Positions 23,014-31,843 of a stretch of 40,929 nucleotides of DNA are shown here, in pieces. The stretch is from UBA6168 sp964442355. Its GTDB lineage: Bacteria; Bacteroidota; Bacteroidia; Chitinophagales; Saprospiraceae. The stretch spans positions 1-40,929 of the forward strand of contig CAYTZS010000020.1 of the NCBI GenBank assembly GCA_964442355.1, given 5' to 3'. The first letter of the stretch is position 1. Each line of letters starts with the position of its first letter. Both the position numbers and the translations under genes were made by a program. The notes under the pieces are model-generated. The model was not told where the DNA came from, searched no databases, and worked only from the letters and a program-made list of their open reading frames with translations.

Positions 23014-25305
23014 TTAAATCCTTACCAATTTCTCCACCCATTCCCCCTTGCCATTCTTCAACACCAGCAGGTAGGTTCCACTTGGTATTTTGCCCAAATC
23101 GTAGTTGCGGGTGGAGGTAGAAGTGACCGCTATCCTATCGGTCAGGATGGTTTTGCCTTGCAAATCATTGATGGACAGCTCCAGGTACACCGGCTCAGAA
23201 ACCGTCACTTCCAGCCGGATACTTTGCTGGAACGGGTTGGGTGTGACCGTCACCGACGTGATTTCTTCGATTTTACTGGTAGCGGAAAGCACCACTTGTA
23301 CTTCATTGGAGAGATATGTGCAGCCGAGCGAAGTTATTTGCACACTGTAAATGCCGCTTTCCTGTGCCGTGTAGTTGGGCGAGTTGGCGCCAGGGATTGG
23401 CTCGCCGTTGAGCAGCCACTGGTAGCTGTCGTACAAATCCTCAATGAACAGCATGGAGTCCATCACCAGGTTGGCAAAAGGCGGCTGTGACCAAAACGGT
23501 TCTTCTACCAGATACGTAGCCATCATCACGCAGCCTTCTGCGCTGGTCACGGTTACGCTGTACTCGCCGCCGGAAAGGCCCGTGCGGTCGAGGTCAGTGT
23601 TGCCGTCGCTCCAAATCACGCTGGTAGGCGGGGCGGTCGTTGCGTTGATGGTCAGGTCAATGCTGCCGTTAGAGCCGCCCACGCAGGAAACATCAGTCAC
23701 CGTGCCGGAGAGCGATATTGCCGTCAATGACGTGATTTCATAAGTTTCTTCAAAAACACAGCCTTCGGTGGTGGTCACGGTCACGGAGTAGCTGCCTTCT
23801 GGAAGTTCAATGCGCTCCAAGCCCGTAACCCCATCCGACCAAACAGCCGTGGGAGTGCCCTGTGAGCCTATCACGACGATGCCAATGGCACCATCCACCG
23901 CACCAGCGCAGGTCACGCCGCTCACCGTTGTGGACAGGTAAACGGACGAATTGAGAACCACCGTCTCCACGGCTACTGCCCCATTTGAGCCAGTGATGGT
24001 GGCCGTGTAAGTGCCAGCAGGCAGGTCGGTGCGCAGCGAGCCAGTGCCGCCGTCGCTCCAGACGATGTTCGGGACGGGCAAATTGGATGGAAAAACGAGT
24101 TGGATGATGCCTTCCGTCGAGCCAGCGCAGAGCGGTTCGTTCACCACGTTGACCTGATAGCTCCAGTCCTCCGTTGCATCGTGGATGCGGTACACGAGGC
24201 CATTGCCATTGCCGAGCATGAACAGCTCGCCGTTTTTGTTTTCCCCAAAGGAAACCAGTTGGTTGTTGATGAGGTCGGCGATTTGGGTGTTCGTCCAGCC
24301 GCCTACGCCATCGGGCACTACCGTCCAGAGGCGGCCCGTGCAGTAGTCGGTGTAGAGGTATTTGCCAAAAAGCTGCGGGTACTTGAAGCCCCGGTACACA
24401 AAGCCGCCTGTGACGGAGCAGCCCAGCGAGCCGGAGTTGGCGTACTCGGCCACCGGGTAGGTCAGAGTGCTGGGGTCGGGGCAGTTGCCAGTGTTGAAGA
24501 CGTGGTTGCCTTCGTAGCAGCGCCAGCCGTAGTTCTCACCGCCGATGCTGCTGGCGGGTTGGAAGTCGATTTCTTCCCAAGCGTCCTGTCCCACGTCGCC
24601 AATCCAGAGGTCGCCCGTCTGTCGGTCGAAGCTGAAACGCCAGGGATTGCGCAGGCCGAGCACCCAGATTTCATCGAGAGTAGTGGCGTCATTCACGAAT
24701 GGATTGTCGGCAGGCACGGCGTAGGGCGTGCCACCATCCACGTCAATGCGGAGCATTTTGCCCAAAAACGTCGTGCGCTTCTGGCCATTGGCCTGTGGGT
24801 CGCCGCCGGAGCCGCCATCGCCGAGGCCGATGTAGAGGTAGCCATCCGGGCCAAACTTCAGGCAGCCGCCGTTGTGGTTGCTGTAAGGTTGGTCGGCGGT
24901 GAGCAGCACGACTTCGCTGGCTGCATCGGCGAGGTTAGGGTTGTTGGCGGAGACGGTGAAGCGGGATACTTTCGTATCGCCGTTGTTGTCGGTGTAGTTG
25001 ACGTAGAAATGGCCGTTTTGAGCGTAATTTGGGTGAAAGGCCAAGCCCAGCAGCCCCTGTTCGTTGCCATTTGACCCCACGCTAGGGTCAATGTTGAGGA
25101 AGGGGTTGGGCAGCTTGTTGCCGTTTTGGTCCAGTATCCAAATCATGCCCCGCTGCTCCACCACGAACAAGCGGTCATCGCCGCAGTGGGTGATGTCGCA
25201 GGGGCGTACAAAGCCGCTGGAAAATTGCATCAGGGAAACTTGGGCATTGGTGGTTTGCCCAAATAGGAAGACCGTGATTAAAAGTAGTGTTGCTAAGTTT
25301 TTCAT
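23014..25305 (-). CDS. Secreted glucose/sorbosone-dehydrogenase-like protein with SprB-type repeats and T9SS domain
   Basis: 763 residues. A signal peptide (to about residue 22) is followed by a six-bladed GSDH propeller (about 25-375) with DGYLYIGLGDGGSGGDPQ, EIWVLGLRNPWRFSFD, GDLWIGDVGQDAWEEID and GENYGWRCYEG, the usual PQQ/Ca-binding surface. Three repeats of 73-75 residues follow, each with a WSDG core (near residues 414, 487 and 562) and GxYxxTxT, resembling SprB repeats. A C-terminal T9SS sorting domain (VTVTPNPFQQSIRLEV to LVLKNGKGEWVEKLVRI) ends it. The family oxidises aldose sugars with PQQ; whether this one is catalytic or a carbohydrate binder is open. The product should be secreted or attached to the cell surface. 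Confidence 0.9.
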   Translation of the reverse strand: MKNLATLLLITVFLFGQTTNAQVSLMQFSSGFVRPCDITHCGDDRLFVVEQRGMIWILDQNGNKLPNPFLNIDPSVGSNGNEQGLLGLAFHPNYAQNGHFYVNYTDNNGDTKVSRFTVSANNPNLADAASEVVLLTADQPYSNHNGGCLKFGPDGYLYIGLGDGGSGGDPQANGQKRTTFLGKMLRIDVDGGTPYAVPADNPFVNDATTLDEIWVLGLRNPWRFSFDRQTGDLWIGDVGQDAWEEIDFQPASSIGGENYGWRCYEGNHVFNTGNCPDPSTLTYPVAEYANSGSLGCSVTGGFVYRGFKYPQLFGKYLYTDYCTGRLWTVVPDGVGGWTNTQIADLINNQLVSFGENKNGELFMLGNGNGLVYRIHDATEDWSYQVNVVNEPLCAGSTEGIIQLVFPSNLPVPNIVWSDGGTGSLRTDLPAGTYTATITGSNGAVAVETVVLNSSVYLSTTVSGVTCAGAVDGAIGIVVIGSQGTPTAVWSDGVTGLERIELPEGSYSVTVTTTEGCVFEETYEITSLTAISLSGTVTDVSCVGGSNGSIDLTINATTAPPTSVIWSDGNTDLDRTGLSGGEYSVTVTSAEGCVMMATYLVEEPFWSQPPFANLVMDSMLFIEDLYDSYQWLLNGEPIPGANSPNYTAQESGIYSVQITSLGCTYLSNEVQVVLSATSKIEEITSVTVTPNPFQQSIRLEVTVSEPVYLELSINDLQGKTILTDRIAVTSTSTRNYDLGKIPSGTYLLVLKNGKGEWVEKLVRI

Positions 25306-25411
25306 TGGAAAATGATTGGTGAATGCCCGCTGGCTCGCAGGCAGGTTGTTTGGGCAAATTTCAACTAATTGCTGGGATTAAGGGGGCTAAAATCAGGGAG
25401 TGCGGCAGTTG

Positions 25412-25444
25412 TTTGACCATTTTGGATAAATATCCCTTACTTTG
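25412..25444 (+). promoter_or_regulatory. Probable promoter of the beta-propeller gene
   Basis: TTTG at 25412-25415, a 21-base spacer and TTACTTTG at 25437-25444 (seven of eight bases of TAnnTTTG). It ends 26 bases before the ATG at 25471. Confidence 0.5.
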
Positions 25445-25470
25445 TAACGGTAAATACAAAACAACCAACC

Positions 25471-26364
25471 ATGCAGAAAATCCTCGTTACCCTCGCTGCT
25501 TGTGCCTTGCTGGCAACCCATGCCCGCAGCCAAGACCTCCCCACTTGCAACATCTATGTTTTCAAAACGTCCATGCAGGACACATTGTTAATGCTCAGCG
25601 ACCCGCAGTTCCTCACGGCCTTCAACAAGAACGGGTACAACAACCAGCCCTGCTTCGTCAACAATACCGACCTGCTGTTTGCCTCGGCCTCGGCCAAGGA
25701 CAAGCAGACGGACATCTACCTCCTCGACCTCGAAGCCAAAACCAAGCTGCGCATGACGCACACCGCCGAGTCAGAGTTTTCGCCAAAACCAACGCCCGAC
25801 AACCTTTTCTTCTCCGTTGTGCGAGTGGAGACGGATGCCGATCGTTCGCAGCGCCTCTGGCAATACCCTCTCGACCGCCAGGATGGCGGCAAGGCATCGT
25901 TCCGTTACCTGCGGGGCGTGGGCTACTACCACTGGCTCGACAAGTTCAAGGTAGCGCTGTTCAACATCACCGGCGGCGACCTCAACTACCTCTCCTTGGC
26001 CGACACCCGTGATGCCGCCATTGCCAACCTCTCGCCGTCCATTGGCCGCTGTTTTGGCACCTCGCCGAATGGCAGGCTCGTCTATGTCCACAAGGTCACG
26101 GAAGGCAACTGGATTATCAAAGCGCTTGATAAAAACTCATTGGATGTCACCGAAATCACCAAGACCATCAGCGGCGTCGAAGATTTTGTGGTGATGAAAG
26201 ATGGGGCTATCCTAATGGGCAAAGGCAGCCGCCTCTACCGCTTTCACCCCGTAAAGAGCAAGGCTTGGCAAGAAGTCGCCGACCTCAAAAAGGTGGGCGT
26301 CACCAACATCACCCGCATGGCCGTCAGCGGAGACGGGAAATTGGCGGTGGTGAATGGGGGGTGA
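25471..26364 (+). CDS. Exported TolB/WD40-like beta-propeller protein
   Basis: 297 residues. A signal peptide (cut near ARSQ) is followed by repeats of propeller type: FVNNTDLLFASASAKDKQTDIYLLDLEAK, the ESEFSPKPTPDNLFFSV segment, RLWQYPLDRQDGG, and SPSIGRCFGTSPNGRLVYVHK. The pattern S/P-x-x-F-S-P-x-P-T-P-D resembles the WD40-like PD40 repeats of TolB and peptidyl-dipeptidase IV. No peptidase catalytic motif is present. A periplasmic binding or scaffold role is the most one can infer. It is divergent from the sugar-dehydrogenase gene and convergent with the IVP gene, with a perfect inverted repeat between. Confidence 0.8.
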   Translation: MQKILVTLAACALLATHARSQDLPTCNIYVFKTSMQDTLLMLSDPQFLTAFNKNGYNNQPCFVNNTDLLFASASAKDKQTDIYLLDLEAKTKLRMTHTAESEFSPKPTPDNLFFSVVRVETDADRSQRLWQYPLDRQDGGKASFRYLRGVGYYHWLDKFKVALFNITGGDLNYLSLADTRDAAIANLSPSIGRCFGTSPNGRLVYVHKVTEGNWIIKALDKNSLDVTEITKTISGVEDFVVMKDGAILMGKGSRLYRFHPVKSKAWQEVADLKKVGVTNITRMAVSGDGKLAVVNGG

Positions 26365-26370
26365 GGATAA

Positions 26371-26438
26371 TTATGAGTTAAGAGAGATGAGTTATGAGTT
26401 GTAAGTGCCACTCATAACTCATCTCTCTTAACTCATAA
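26371..26438. repeat. Perfect 29-bp inverted repeat, family B
   Basis: The left arm 26371-26399 (TTATGAGTTAAGAGAGATGA, then GTTATGAGT) is perfectly complementary to 26410-26438, with a 10-base loop (TGTAAGTGCC). The arms are built from ATGAGTT and AGAGATGAG words. The right arm abuts the IVP stop codon; the left arm begins 6 bases after the propeller gene's stop. Confidence 0.95.
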
Positions 26439-26816
26439 CTATTTACCCATGTTTTTCTTTTTGGTGAGTATGGAGCTGCGCAGCAATTTCATTATTTCAG
26501 TTGCGTCGTCATTCATGGAATTAAACTCTTGTTCGGAAAGGAAATCGGTTTTCCAGAGCAGTTCCAGCCAGTATTGAGTTTCTCCAATCTCTTTTTGAGC
26601 CACACTGAGTTTGTGGATAAAGTCCATGCTACTTTCAGCATTTATCGCTTCTCTTACCATCGCACCTGGATTCGTACCTGAGCGTAAAAGCTGTTTGCTA
26701 ATGACAAATTCCTTTTTTTCATCGGTCAGATAGCGGTAAAGGCGGACAATCCTAATTGCCAGTTGGAATGACTTGTCCTTCAATGGACTTTTAGAATTAG
26801 GTTGATGATTATTCAT
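26439..26816 (-). CDS. Four-helix-bundle protein (23S rRNA intervening-sequence protein family, IVP)
   Basis: 125 residues. The family pattern is clear: LKDKSFQLAIRIVRLYRYLTDEKKEF, SKQLLRSGTNPGAMVREAINAES, DFIHKLSVAQKEIGETQYWLELL, and a final helix before a Lys-rich tail. These small bundles were first found inside 23S rRNA intervening sequences; related folds serve as Avd accessory proteins of diversity-generating retroelements. Many stand-alone copies exist in Bacteroidota with unknown function. No reverse transcriptase or rRNA is nearby. The gene is flanked by family B repeats on both sides, and both the gene and its repeats separate the trehalase gene from the next one, as an inserted cassette would. 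Confidence 0.88.
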   Translation of the reverse strand: MNNHQPNSKSPLKDKSFQLAIRIVRLYRYLTDEKKEFVISKQLLRSGTNPGAMVREAINAESSMDFIHKLSVAQKEIGETQYWLELLWKTDFLSEQEFNSMNDDATEIMKLLRSSILTKKKNMGK

Positions 26817-26850
26817 TTTCTAGTTTTTTAGCTGCCAGATATAGTACCCC

Positions 26851-26896
26851 CATCTCTCATAGTTCATCTCTCATAGTTCATCTCTCATCTCTCATC
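26851..26896. repeat. Tandem word array, family B, overlapping the trehalase stop
   Basis: The 14-base unit CATCTCTCATAGTT is present twice in full (26851-26864, 26865-26878), then CATCTCTCAT and CTCTCATCG. On the minus strand it codes the last five trehalase residues (MRDER) and its TGA stop (26878-26880), so the repeat forms the 3' end of the gene. No complementary arm lies next to it; the nearest complementary words are in the inverted repeat at 26371. Confidence 0.85.
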
Positions 26897-28519
26897 GCTA
26901 AGAAAACTCCATTTGTCCACCCAAACCCATCTTGGTTTTCGTACTCGCCGCCACCAGCGTGGGTGCTTTCATTGAAGACATTGTACTTCTCCGTCATTTT
27001 TCCGGTCTTTTCATAAACGCTGCGAATGGTGCTCATCCAGCGGGTACGAACCTCGTCGGCGAGGTGGTGGTGGCCGTAGTTCTTCAGGCCGACGTAGGCA
27101 ATCCACTGGAGTGGTGCCCAGCCGTTGGGGGCGTCCCACTGTTGTCCGGTGTCGAGCAAGGTGGTGGTGAGGCCACCCGGTTTGAGGAAGTCGTGGCGGA
27201 TGATTTCCGTCACGGAATTGGCCTGCTCTTGTGTGGCAATTTTGAAAAAAAGCGGGAACATGGCAGCCAAAGTGCGGTGGTTGGTGTGCTGCTGTTTCTT
27301 GAAGTTGTAGTCAAAAAAGAAGCCGTCCGTCTCGTCCCAGCAGTAGCGCAAGATGCTGAGCCTGCGTTTTCCAGCGACCTGCGCCATGCGTTCGGCGGCG
27401 TCATCCCGGTTGGATTTTCGGCTGGCAGTTTCAAGCGTGGTTTCGAGGTGCCAGAGCAGGCAGTTCAGGTCAATGGGTATGATGTCGGTGGTGCAGATGC
27501 TGGCAAAGCCCGTCCGGTCATCGAACCAGCGGCTGCTGAAGTCCCAGCCGGATTCGGCAGCGGCCCGCACGTTGCGGTAAAGCTGCGGTGAGGGCTGCAT
27601 GGAGGTCAGCGCCAGTTCCACGTCCTCCCGATACGACTCTGGTCGAGGCGTGTCGAAGGCATCCCAGTAGCGGTTCAGCACCTCGTTGCCGTCTATGCTC
27701 ACCATGCGCTCGGCTGTGCGGTTTTCCTCGCTGATTTGCTTCAGGCCATTCATCCAGAAAGTATATTCCTTGACCATCGCTGGGGTGTACTTCATGAAAA
27801 TGTTCTCGCCCAGGTGTTCGGCCAACAACTTGACCATCAACGAGAAAAACGGTGGCTGCGAGCGCCCGAGATAGTAGCTGCGGTTGCCGTTCGGGATGAA
27901 ACCGTATTCGTTAAGCAGGTAGGCGAAATTGTCCACCATGTTTTCAATCAAATCCCAGCGCCCATGCGCCCGCAGCACCTCGGCCACCTGTGGGCCCACC
28001 GCCCGCANNNNNNNNNNCGTAGTACGTGCGGGTTCCGTTGGGGATGAAGCCGATGCGATCGACGAGCGAGGCGAAGTTCGCGACCATCTCCCGCAGCAGG
28101 TCGTGCTGCCCCGAGACGGCGAGGCCGAGCATGGTGAAGTAGGTGTCCCAGTAGTACACCTCCCGAAAGCGTCCACCAGGCACCACGTAAGGGTGGGGCA
28201 GGGGCAGCAGCGAGCTTTGGGCTGGCGGCATGGCATCGGGCTGTCGGGTAAGCACGTCCCACAGTGCCTCGGTGTGCTGCGAAGGTGAGCGGCCGGGGTT
28301 GCTCACGAAGTCACTGCCAACGACGGGTGGCAGCCCAAAATGGGCGTCCACAAATGATTTTAGGTCAAAACCCGGCCGAGCTTTTTCGTTTTCGTATTGC
28401 TCCGCAATGCTTTCGAGGTTGGCCTTCGGCAAACAGTCGGGAAAGGTTTTCCCATCGGGAAAAATGGCGGTCATTTGCACATCGTGAAACAGGGCCCCGA
28501 GTTCGTGGATGTAGTTCAT
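26878..28519 (-). CDS. treF: Cytoplasmic-type trehalase (GH37), interrupted by an assembly gap
   Basis: Hydrolyses trehalose to two glucose. From the ATG at 28519 there is no signal peptide, and the MFS transporter just upstream (22-base gap) supports uptake of the sugar followed by cleavage in the cytosol. Signature 1 PGGRFREVYYWDTYF and signature 2 QWDAPNGWAP are present. So are the catalytic Asp in SGWDFSSRW and the catalytic Glu region GGGEYENQDGFGWTNGV. Ten Ns at 28008-28017 split the gene. The 28 residues around MVxNFAxL...GFIPNGxRxYY occur on both sides of the gap in different versions, so the two contig ends overlap in the protein alignment. A single gene of about 510 residues is the likely truth. 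The last residues and stop come from a repeat. Confidence 0.9.
28008..28017. other. Scaffold gap (10 N) with discordant flanks
   Basis: Ten Ns of probably arbitrary length. On the higher-coordinate side the last 37 codons of the trehalase frame have G or C at the third position in 35 cases, and encode LVDRIGFIPNGTRTYY. On the lower-coordinate side the same protein region reads LLNEYGFIPNGNRSYY with 20 of 28 GC-ending codons, preceded by about 30 bases that do not look like trehalase. The join is therefore suspect. Confidence 0.97.
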
Positions 28520-28541
28520 CAGCGGGTTTGAGTGTTTGAGA

Positions 28542-29789
28542 TTAAGCGGCTTTTGCCAATGCTTGTTTTTGCAGCCTGTTGAACATGAACAAGCTGAGCG
28601 TCAGGATGGCGATGGGCATGAGTGAAAAGTAGAAGGCGGTTTGGCCCCCGAATTTTTCGAAAATGGCACCCGTGAGCAGTGAGCCTGTCGTGCCGCCCAG
28701 CGCCGAGAAAATGACAATAAGACCCGACATGGGGCCGTGCATACGGGCAGGCAATGCGCTCAGCACGGCGCTGTTGATGGCAGGGTAAATGGGTGCCAAG
28801 AACAGCCCGATGAGCGGGAAGATGAAAGCCGCCAGCGGGGCGTCGCCCCAGCCCGTGACGCTGGAACCGTCCACGCCCTTGGCCAGCGGTATGGCCACGA
28901 GCACCAGTGCCGCCGCTGCCACGAGGCAACTCGTCAGCACGATGTACCAGTCCATTTTGCGGAGCAATGCACCTGCCAAGAACCGCCCGATGGCCGTGGA
29001 TGCGGCCAGTATGCTGGCCATTTGGATGCTCAGCGAAACGGGCAGCTTCAGCACCGATTTGTTGAACGTTGGCAACCAGCTCATGATGCTCTGCTCGATG
29101 AGCACATAGAAAAATGCGCTGATGATGAATACCAGTACCAGCATTTGCGCCAGCAGCTTGAACATCTCGGCGAAGTCCTCGGTCAATGGTTTGCCGGGTT
29201 CGGCCTTCACTGCCGACTCGTCGAGCGGGGTGCTCCAAAGCAGCAGCAACGCCACGAAAGCAATGCCCGCCAGCAGGTAATAGACGCCGAGCCAAGCGGT
29301 GCTCTGTGGGTTGGCGTCATCCACGAAAGCACTGAAAATGAAGTAGCCGCAAAGGATGCCCACCATGAAAAACGACTCGATGAAGCTCATGAAACTGGCG
29401 TGTTCCTGCTTGTCGGTGGTGATGATGCCGATGGTGGCGTAAACACTGACCTTGATGAGCGCAAACGACGCTCCCACCGTGGCAAAAAGCAACTTGCTCA
29501 TCGCAAAACCACCGATGGTGGGCATGAGCAGGCAGGCTGCGGTGACGAAGCCCAACGCCAACAGCATGGCCCGTTTGTAGCCGATGCGGGTGATGTAGCT
29601 GGCCACCAGGAAGGAAACGAGTGCGATGCTCAGGTCTTTGAATGCCTCCAGTACACTGGCCGACGACTCGGTGATGCCGTAGTTGTTCTGCACTTGCAGG
29701 ATGACCGTGCCCACGCTGTTGAGCAGGATGGCAAAAACGAAGTAATTGAGGAAAAGAGAAAGTTTGATTCGCCAGTGGTTGGAGTTCAT
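28542..29789 (-). CDS. MFS transporter, probable sugar (trehalose) permease
   Basis: 415 residues with about 12 membrane helices, and the MFS loop-2/3 signature region as RIGYKRAMLL. A charged linker (STPLDESAVKAEPGKPLTEDF) separates two six-helix halves. The ATG at 29789 (MNSNHWRIKLSLFLNYF), preceded by an A-rich stretch, is preferred over a TTG 30 bases upstream. Substrate is not shown by sequence, but the downstream trehalase, 22 bases away on the same strand, points to trehalose or a related disaccharide imported by proton symport. The upstream helical-repeat gene ends 39 bases before this start, so all three may form one operon. Confidence 0.88.
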   Translation of the reverse strand: MNSNHWRIKLSLFLNYFVFAILLNSVGTVILQVQNNYGITESSASVLEAFKDLSIALVSFLVASYITRIGYKRAMLLALGFVTAACLLMPTIGGFAMSKLLFATVGASFALIKVSVYATIGIITTDKQEHASFMSFIESFFMVGILCGYFIFSAFVDDANPQSTAWLGVYYLLAGIAFVALLLLWSTPLDESAVKAEPGKPLTEDFAEMFKLLAQMLVLVFIISAFFYVLIEQSIMSWLPTFNKSVLKLPVSLSIQMASILAASTAIGRFLAGALLRKMDWYIVLTSCLVAAAALVLVAIPLAKGVDGSSVTGWGDAPLAAFIFPLIGLFLAPIYPAINSAVLSALPARMHGPMSGLIVIFSALGGTTGSLLTGAIFEKFGGQTAFYFSLMPIAILTLSLFMFNRLQKQALAKAA

Positions 29790-29828
29790 GTTTGTTTTTT
29801 TTATCGTGGTGCTGGGCAAATGTAATGC

Positions 29829-31349
29829 TCAGTTCAGTTTGTTTTCCCTCAAAACATCTGAGAACCGACGATTGACCAACTTGCTCTCAGCCCAACAGGT
29901 GATTTCTTCCAAGCCAGTGATGTTATTGTAGCCGTACTTCTCGCCAATCGCTTTCAATTTTTCATGGAGTTCGGTATACGTCTGCATTTTTAACAACTTG
30001 TTGTTCTTGGCCTGCTCAAGCTGCTTTATGCTGTTTAGGATGGTTCGCTCGAATTCGTGCAACTGTTGCTCTTTCTTCAGCCTTCGATAAACGGTGTTGT
30101 GCATGTTTTCGAGGAAGCGAGCATGCCCCAACTCGTGATGGACGACCAACTGCATTATCCTGACGAGGGCAATCAAGTCGGCTTTTCCTTTGAATTTGTT
30201 GTCGAGAGTCATGGTATCCAGCCAGTCCAGCGCTGCTACAAATTTTTCATTGATGAACAAGGTGATAAAAACAATGAACCTAAAGGTCATCTCGCTTGAC
30301 TTGGTTATTTTTGGTTTGTAGCGCTGCAATCCAACTTCGATGATGCTCACCAACTCCAAAGCCTTTTCAAACTGCCTGGTGTTGAGCAGGTACAACTGTT
30401 GAATTTTATACCTGTTAATGAAGCTGGTCGCCTCTTCGTCATAGTTCATGTCGTCAACAGTGCTCAGCTTGTTTAGCCATTGTTCAAATTCATGGTAGTC
30501 TCCCAAGCGATTGCAGTTTACCAGATAATTGTAAATGTACCCTTTGTACATCACCCTATTGGAGTCACGGATATGAGGGTAGCGTTCCCAAAGTTCAAGT
30601 ATTTTCTGATGAATTGTGTTGGCTGAAACAAAGTCGCCTTTTACGTAATTGATAAAGCCTTTTGCTTGGAGGTAGTATGTTCTTGCGAAAAAGCTGTCGT
30701 CTTCATTGATGCCCTTTTGTGTTAGCTTTTGCTCAATTTCGTTGACAAGCGCCACCGTAGAAGGTCGCTTCAAGGGCAACGATGTAAGAACCCAAAGCAG
30801 TTTGTTTGCCAGTAACCTCATCTCGGTTTCCGTTTGGACGGTTTGCGTCAGGTTTTCGATTTCTTCAAACAGGGCATTGATGTCCTTACTTGGGTTTTTA
30901 TGGAGCATATCAATGCTCTGGTTTACCTGTCTGTTCAGAATTTCGAAGATTTGGTAGTGCAGCTCGTAATGGCGAGCAGTGGCTTTGGCTTTTTCCAACA
31001 ACTTCAAAGAAGAAGCGTAAAGCCCTTTCCTTTTCAAAATATCGGCCTCCAAAAGCATGGATGAAATGGTTTGTTCGGGCTTTTCGTTTTCATTGAAACT
31101 TCGCAGCGATTTGAGTATCATTTTCATGAGCTGGTTTTTGGCTGCGGGTAGGTTAGCTGTGTTTAAGCCAAGGTTGTCAAGCGCTGCTTTCAATGCTTCT
31201 TCGTCGTACTCTTCCATCATCTCAAGCTCCTTGTACAAGGACAAATAGGATTTCTCGCCCTTCTGCAATTGGGTGTTTAAGATGAAATACCGCTTTTCGA
31301 CCGTGGAAAGCCGTTTTACTAAGTCAAAAAGTTCAGTGCTTAAAGCCAT
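29829..31349 (-). CDS. Helical-repeat cytoplasmic protein of unknown function, Bacteroidota family
   Basis: 506 residues, almost wholly alpha-helical, with no signal peptide or membrane segment. The N-terminus LVKRLSTVEKRYFILNT, the YLSLYKELEMMEEYDEEALK block and the AAKNQLMKMILKSLRSFNE helix recall a widespread uncharacterised Bacteroidota family. The central part (about 100-400) has TPR-like helix pairs such as FFARTYYLQAKGFINYVKGDF and TRQFEKALELVSII. Scaffolding or protein-protein contact is plausible, nothing more. It reads toward the MFS/trehalase genes and could be co-transcribed with them. Base composition is more AT-rich than in neighbouring genes, which may hint at a different history or lower expression. 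Confidence 0.75.
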   Translation of the reverse strand: MALSTELFDLVKRLSTVEKRYFILNTQLQKGEKSYLSLYKELEMMEEYDEEALKAALDNLGLNTANLPAAKNQLMKMILKSLRSFNENEKPEQTISSMLLEADILKRKGLYASSLKLLEKAKATARHYELHYQIFEILNRQVNQSIDMLHKNPSKDINALFEEIENLTQTVQTETEMRLLANKLLWVLTSLPLKRPSTVALVNEIEQKLTQKGINEDDSFFARTYYLQAKGFINYVKGDFVSANTIHQKILELWERYPHIRDSNRVMYKGYIYNYLVNCNRLGDYHEFEQWLNKLSTVDDMNYDEEATSFINRYKIQQLYLLNTRQFEKALELVSIIEVGLQRYKPKITKSSEMTFRFIVFITLFINEKFVAALDWLDTMTLDNKFKGKADLIALVRIMQLVVHHELGHARFLENMHNTVYRRLKKEQQLHEFERTILNSIKQLEQAKNNKLLKMQTYTELHEKLKAIGEKYGYNNITGLEEITCWAESKLVNRRFSDVLRENKLN

Positions 31350-31843
31350 GGTTTTACAATTTTTAAAACCAAAATATTTAATTTATATTTTGCAAATATG
31401 GAAAAATAAGTTCATTAATTTATTAAAATCAATTTAATTATGGTTATTTTTGAAATAATGTTCTGATAAATCAAATACCCAAGAAAGCTTGGGATTTTAA
31501 TTTGGGGCAAAAAAATGTTTTGTTGGGAATTTACGCAACAAGTAATTTTGCATCACAAAAAGGCCCTAACAAGTTTGATGACACAAATTCAAAACCCACC
31601 ATTCAATTACCACCAGCTTCTTTAGTCCGCTAAACCATATTCATCTAGCACATGCCCACCAAATGATGGCAATGTTGAGTGACCCGAGCATTTCCAAAAC
31701 CAAGCCCTAATTTCCTGTCCCGTTAGGCCAATTGCACTCACAAGTGTTTGACAAATTCTGGCAGCTTAGTCCCAAAGGTGGGGCTAAGCTCCTCAATTGT
31801 CTTGACCCATCAAACCTCAACATCATTACCTATTTCATTTACT
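31350..31843. other. AT-rich intergenic region with promoter and long leader
   Basis: 494 bases without a convincing gene. The left part (31350-31510) is very AT-rich and must contain the promoter of the minus-strand helical-repeat gene. A plus-strand promoter is at 31519-31550, giving a leader of roughly 290 bases before the ATG at 31844. The leader contains only tiny open frames, for example ATG 31666 to TAA 31710 (14 codons). No known riboswitch pattern was recognised. Confidence 0.6.
31519..31550 (+). promoter_or_regulatory. Consensus Bacteroidota promoter
   Basis: TTTG at 31519-31522, a 20-base spacer and the perfect -7 box TAATTTTG at 31543-31550. It is the best promoter match seen in the window. 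The first good start codon downstream is 294 bases away, so the transcript has a long leader or contains a non-coding RNA. Confidence 0.65.

Noticed and set aside
26851..26896. CRISPR array
   Set aside because: Units of 14 bp without spacers, no cas genes; it is a simple tandem word array.
28008..28519. A genuine second, partial trehalase gene
   Set aside because: Both halves are complementary parts of one enzyme with a short overlap at an N gap; assembly artefact is simpler.
28737..29825. Plus-strand open frame opposite the MFS transporter
   Set aside because: His/Gln/Arg-rich, low-complexity antisense frame; no start signals and no family resemblance.
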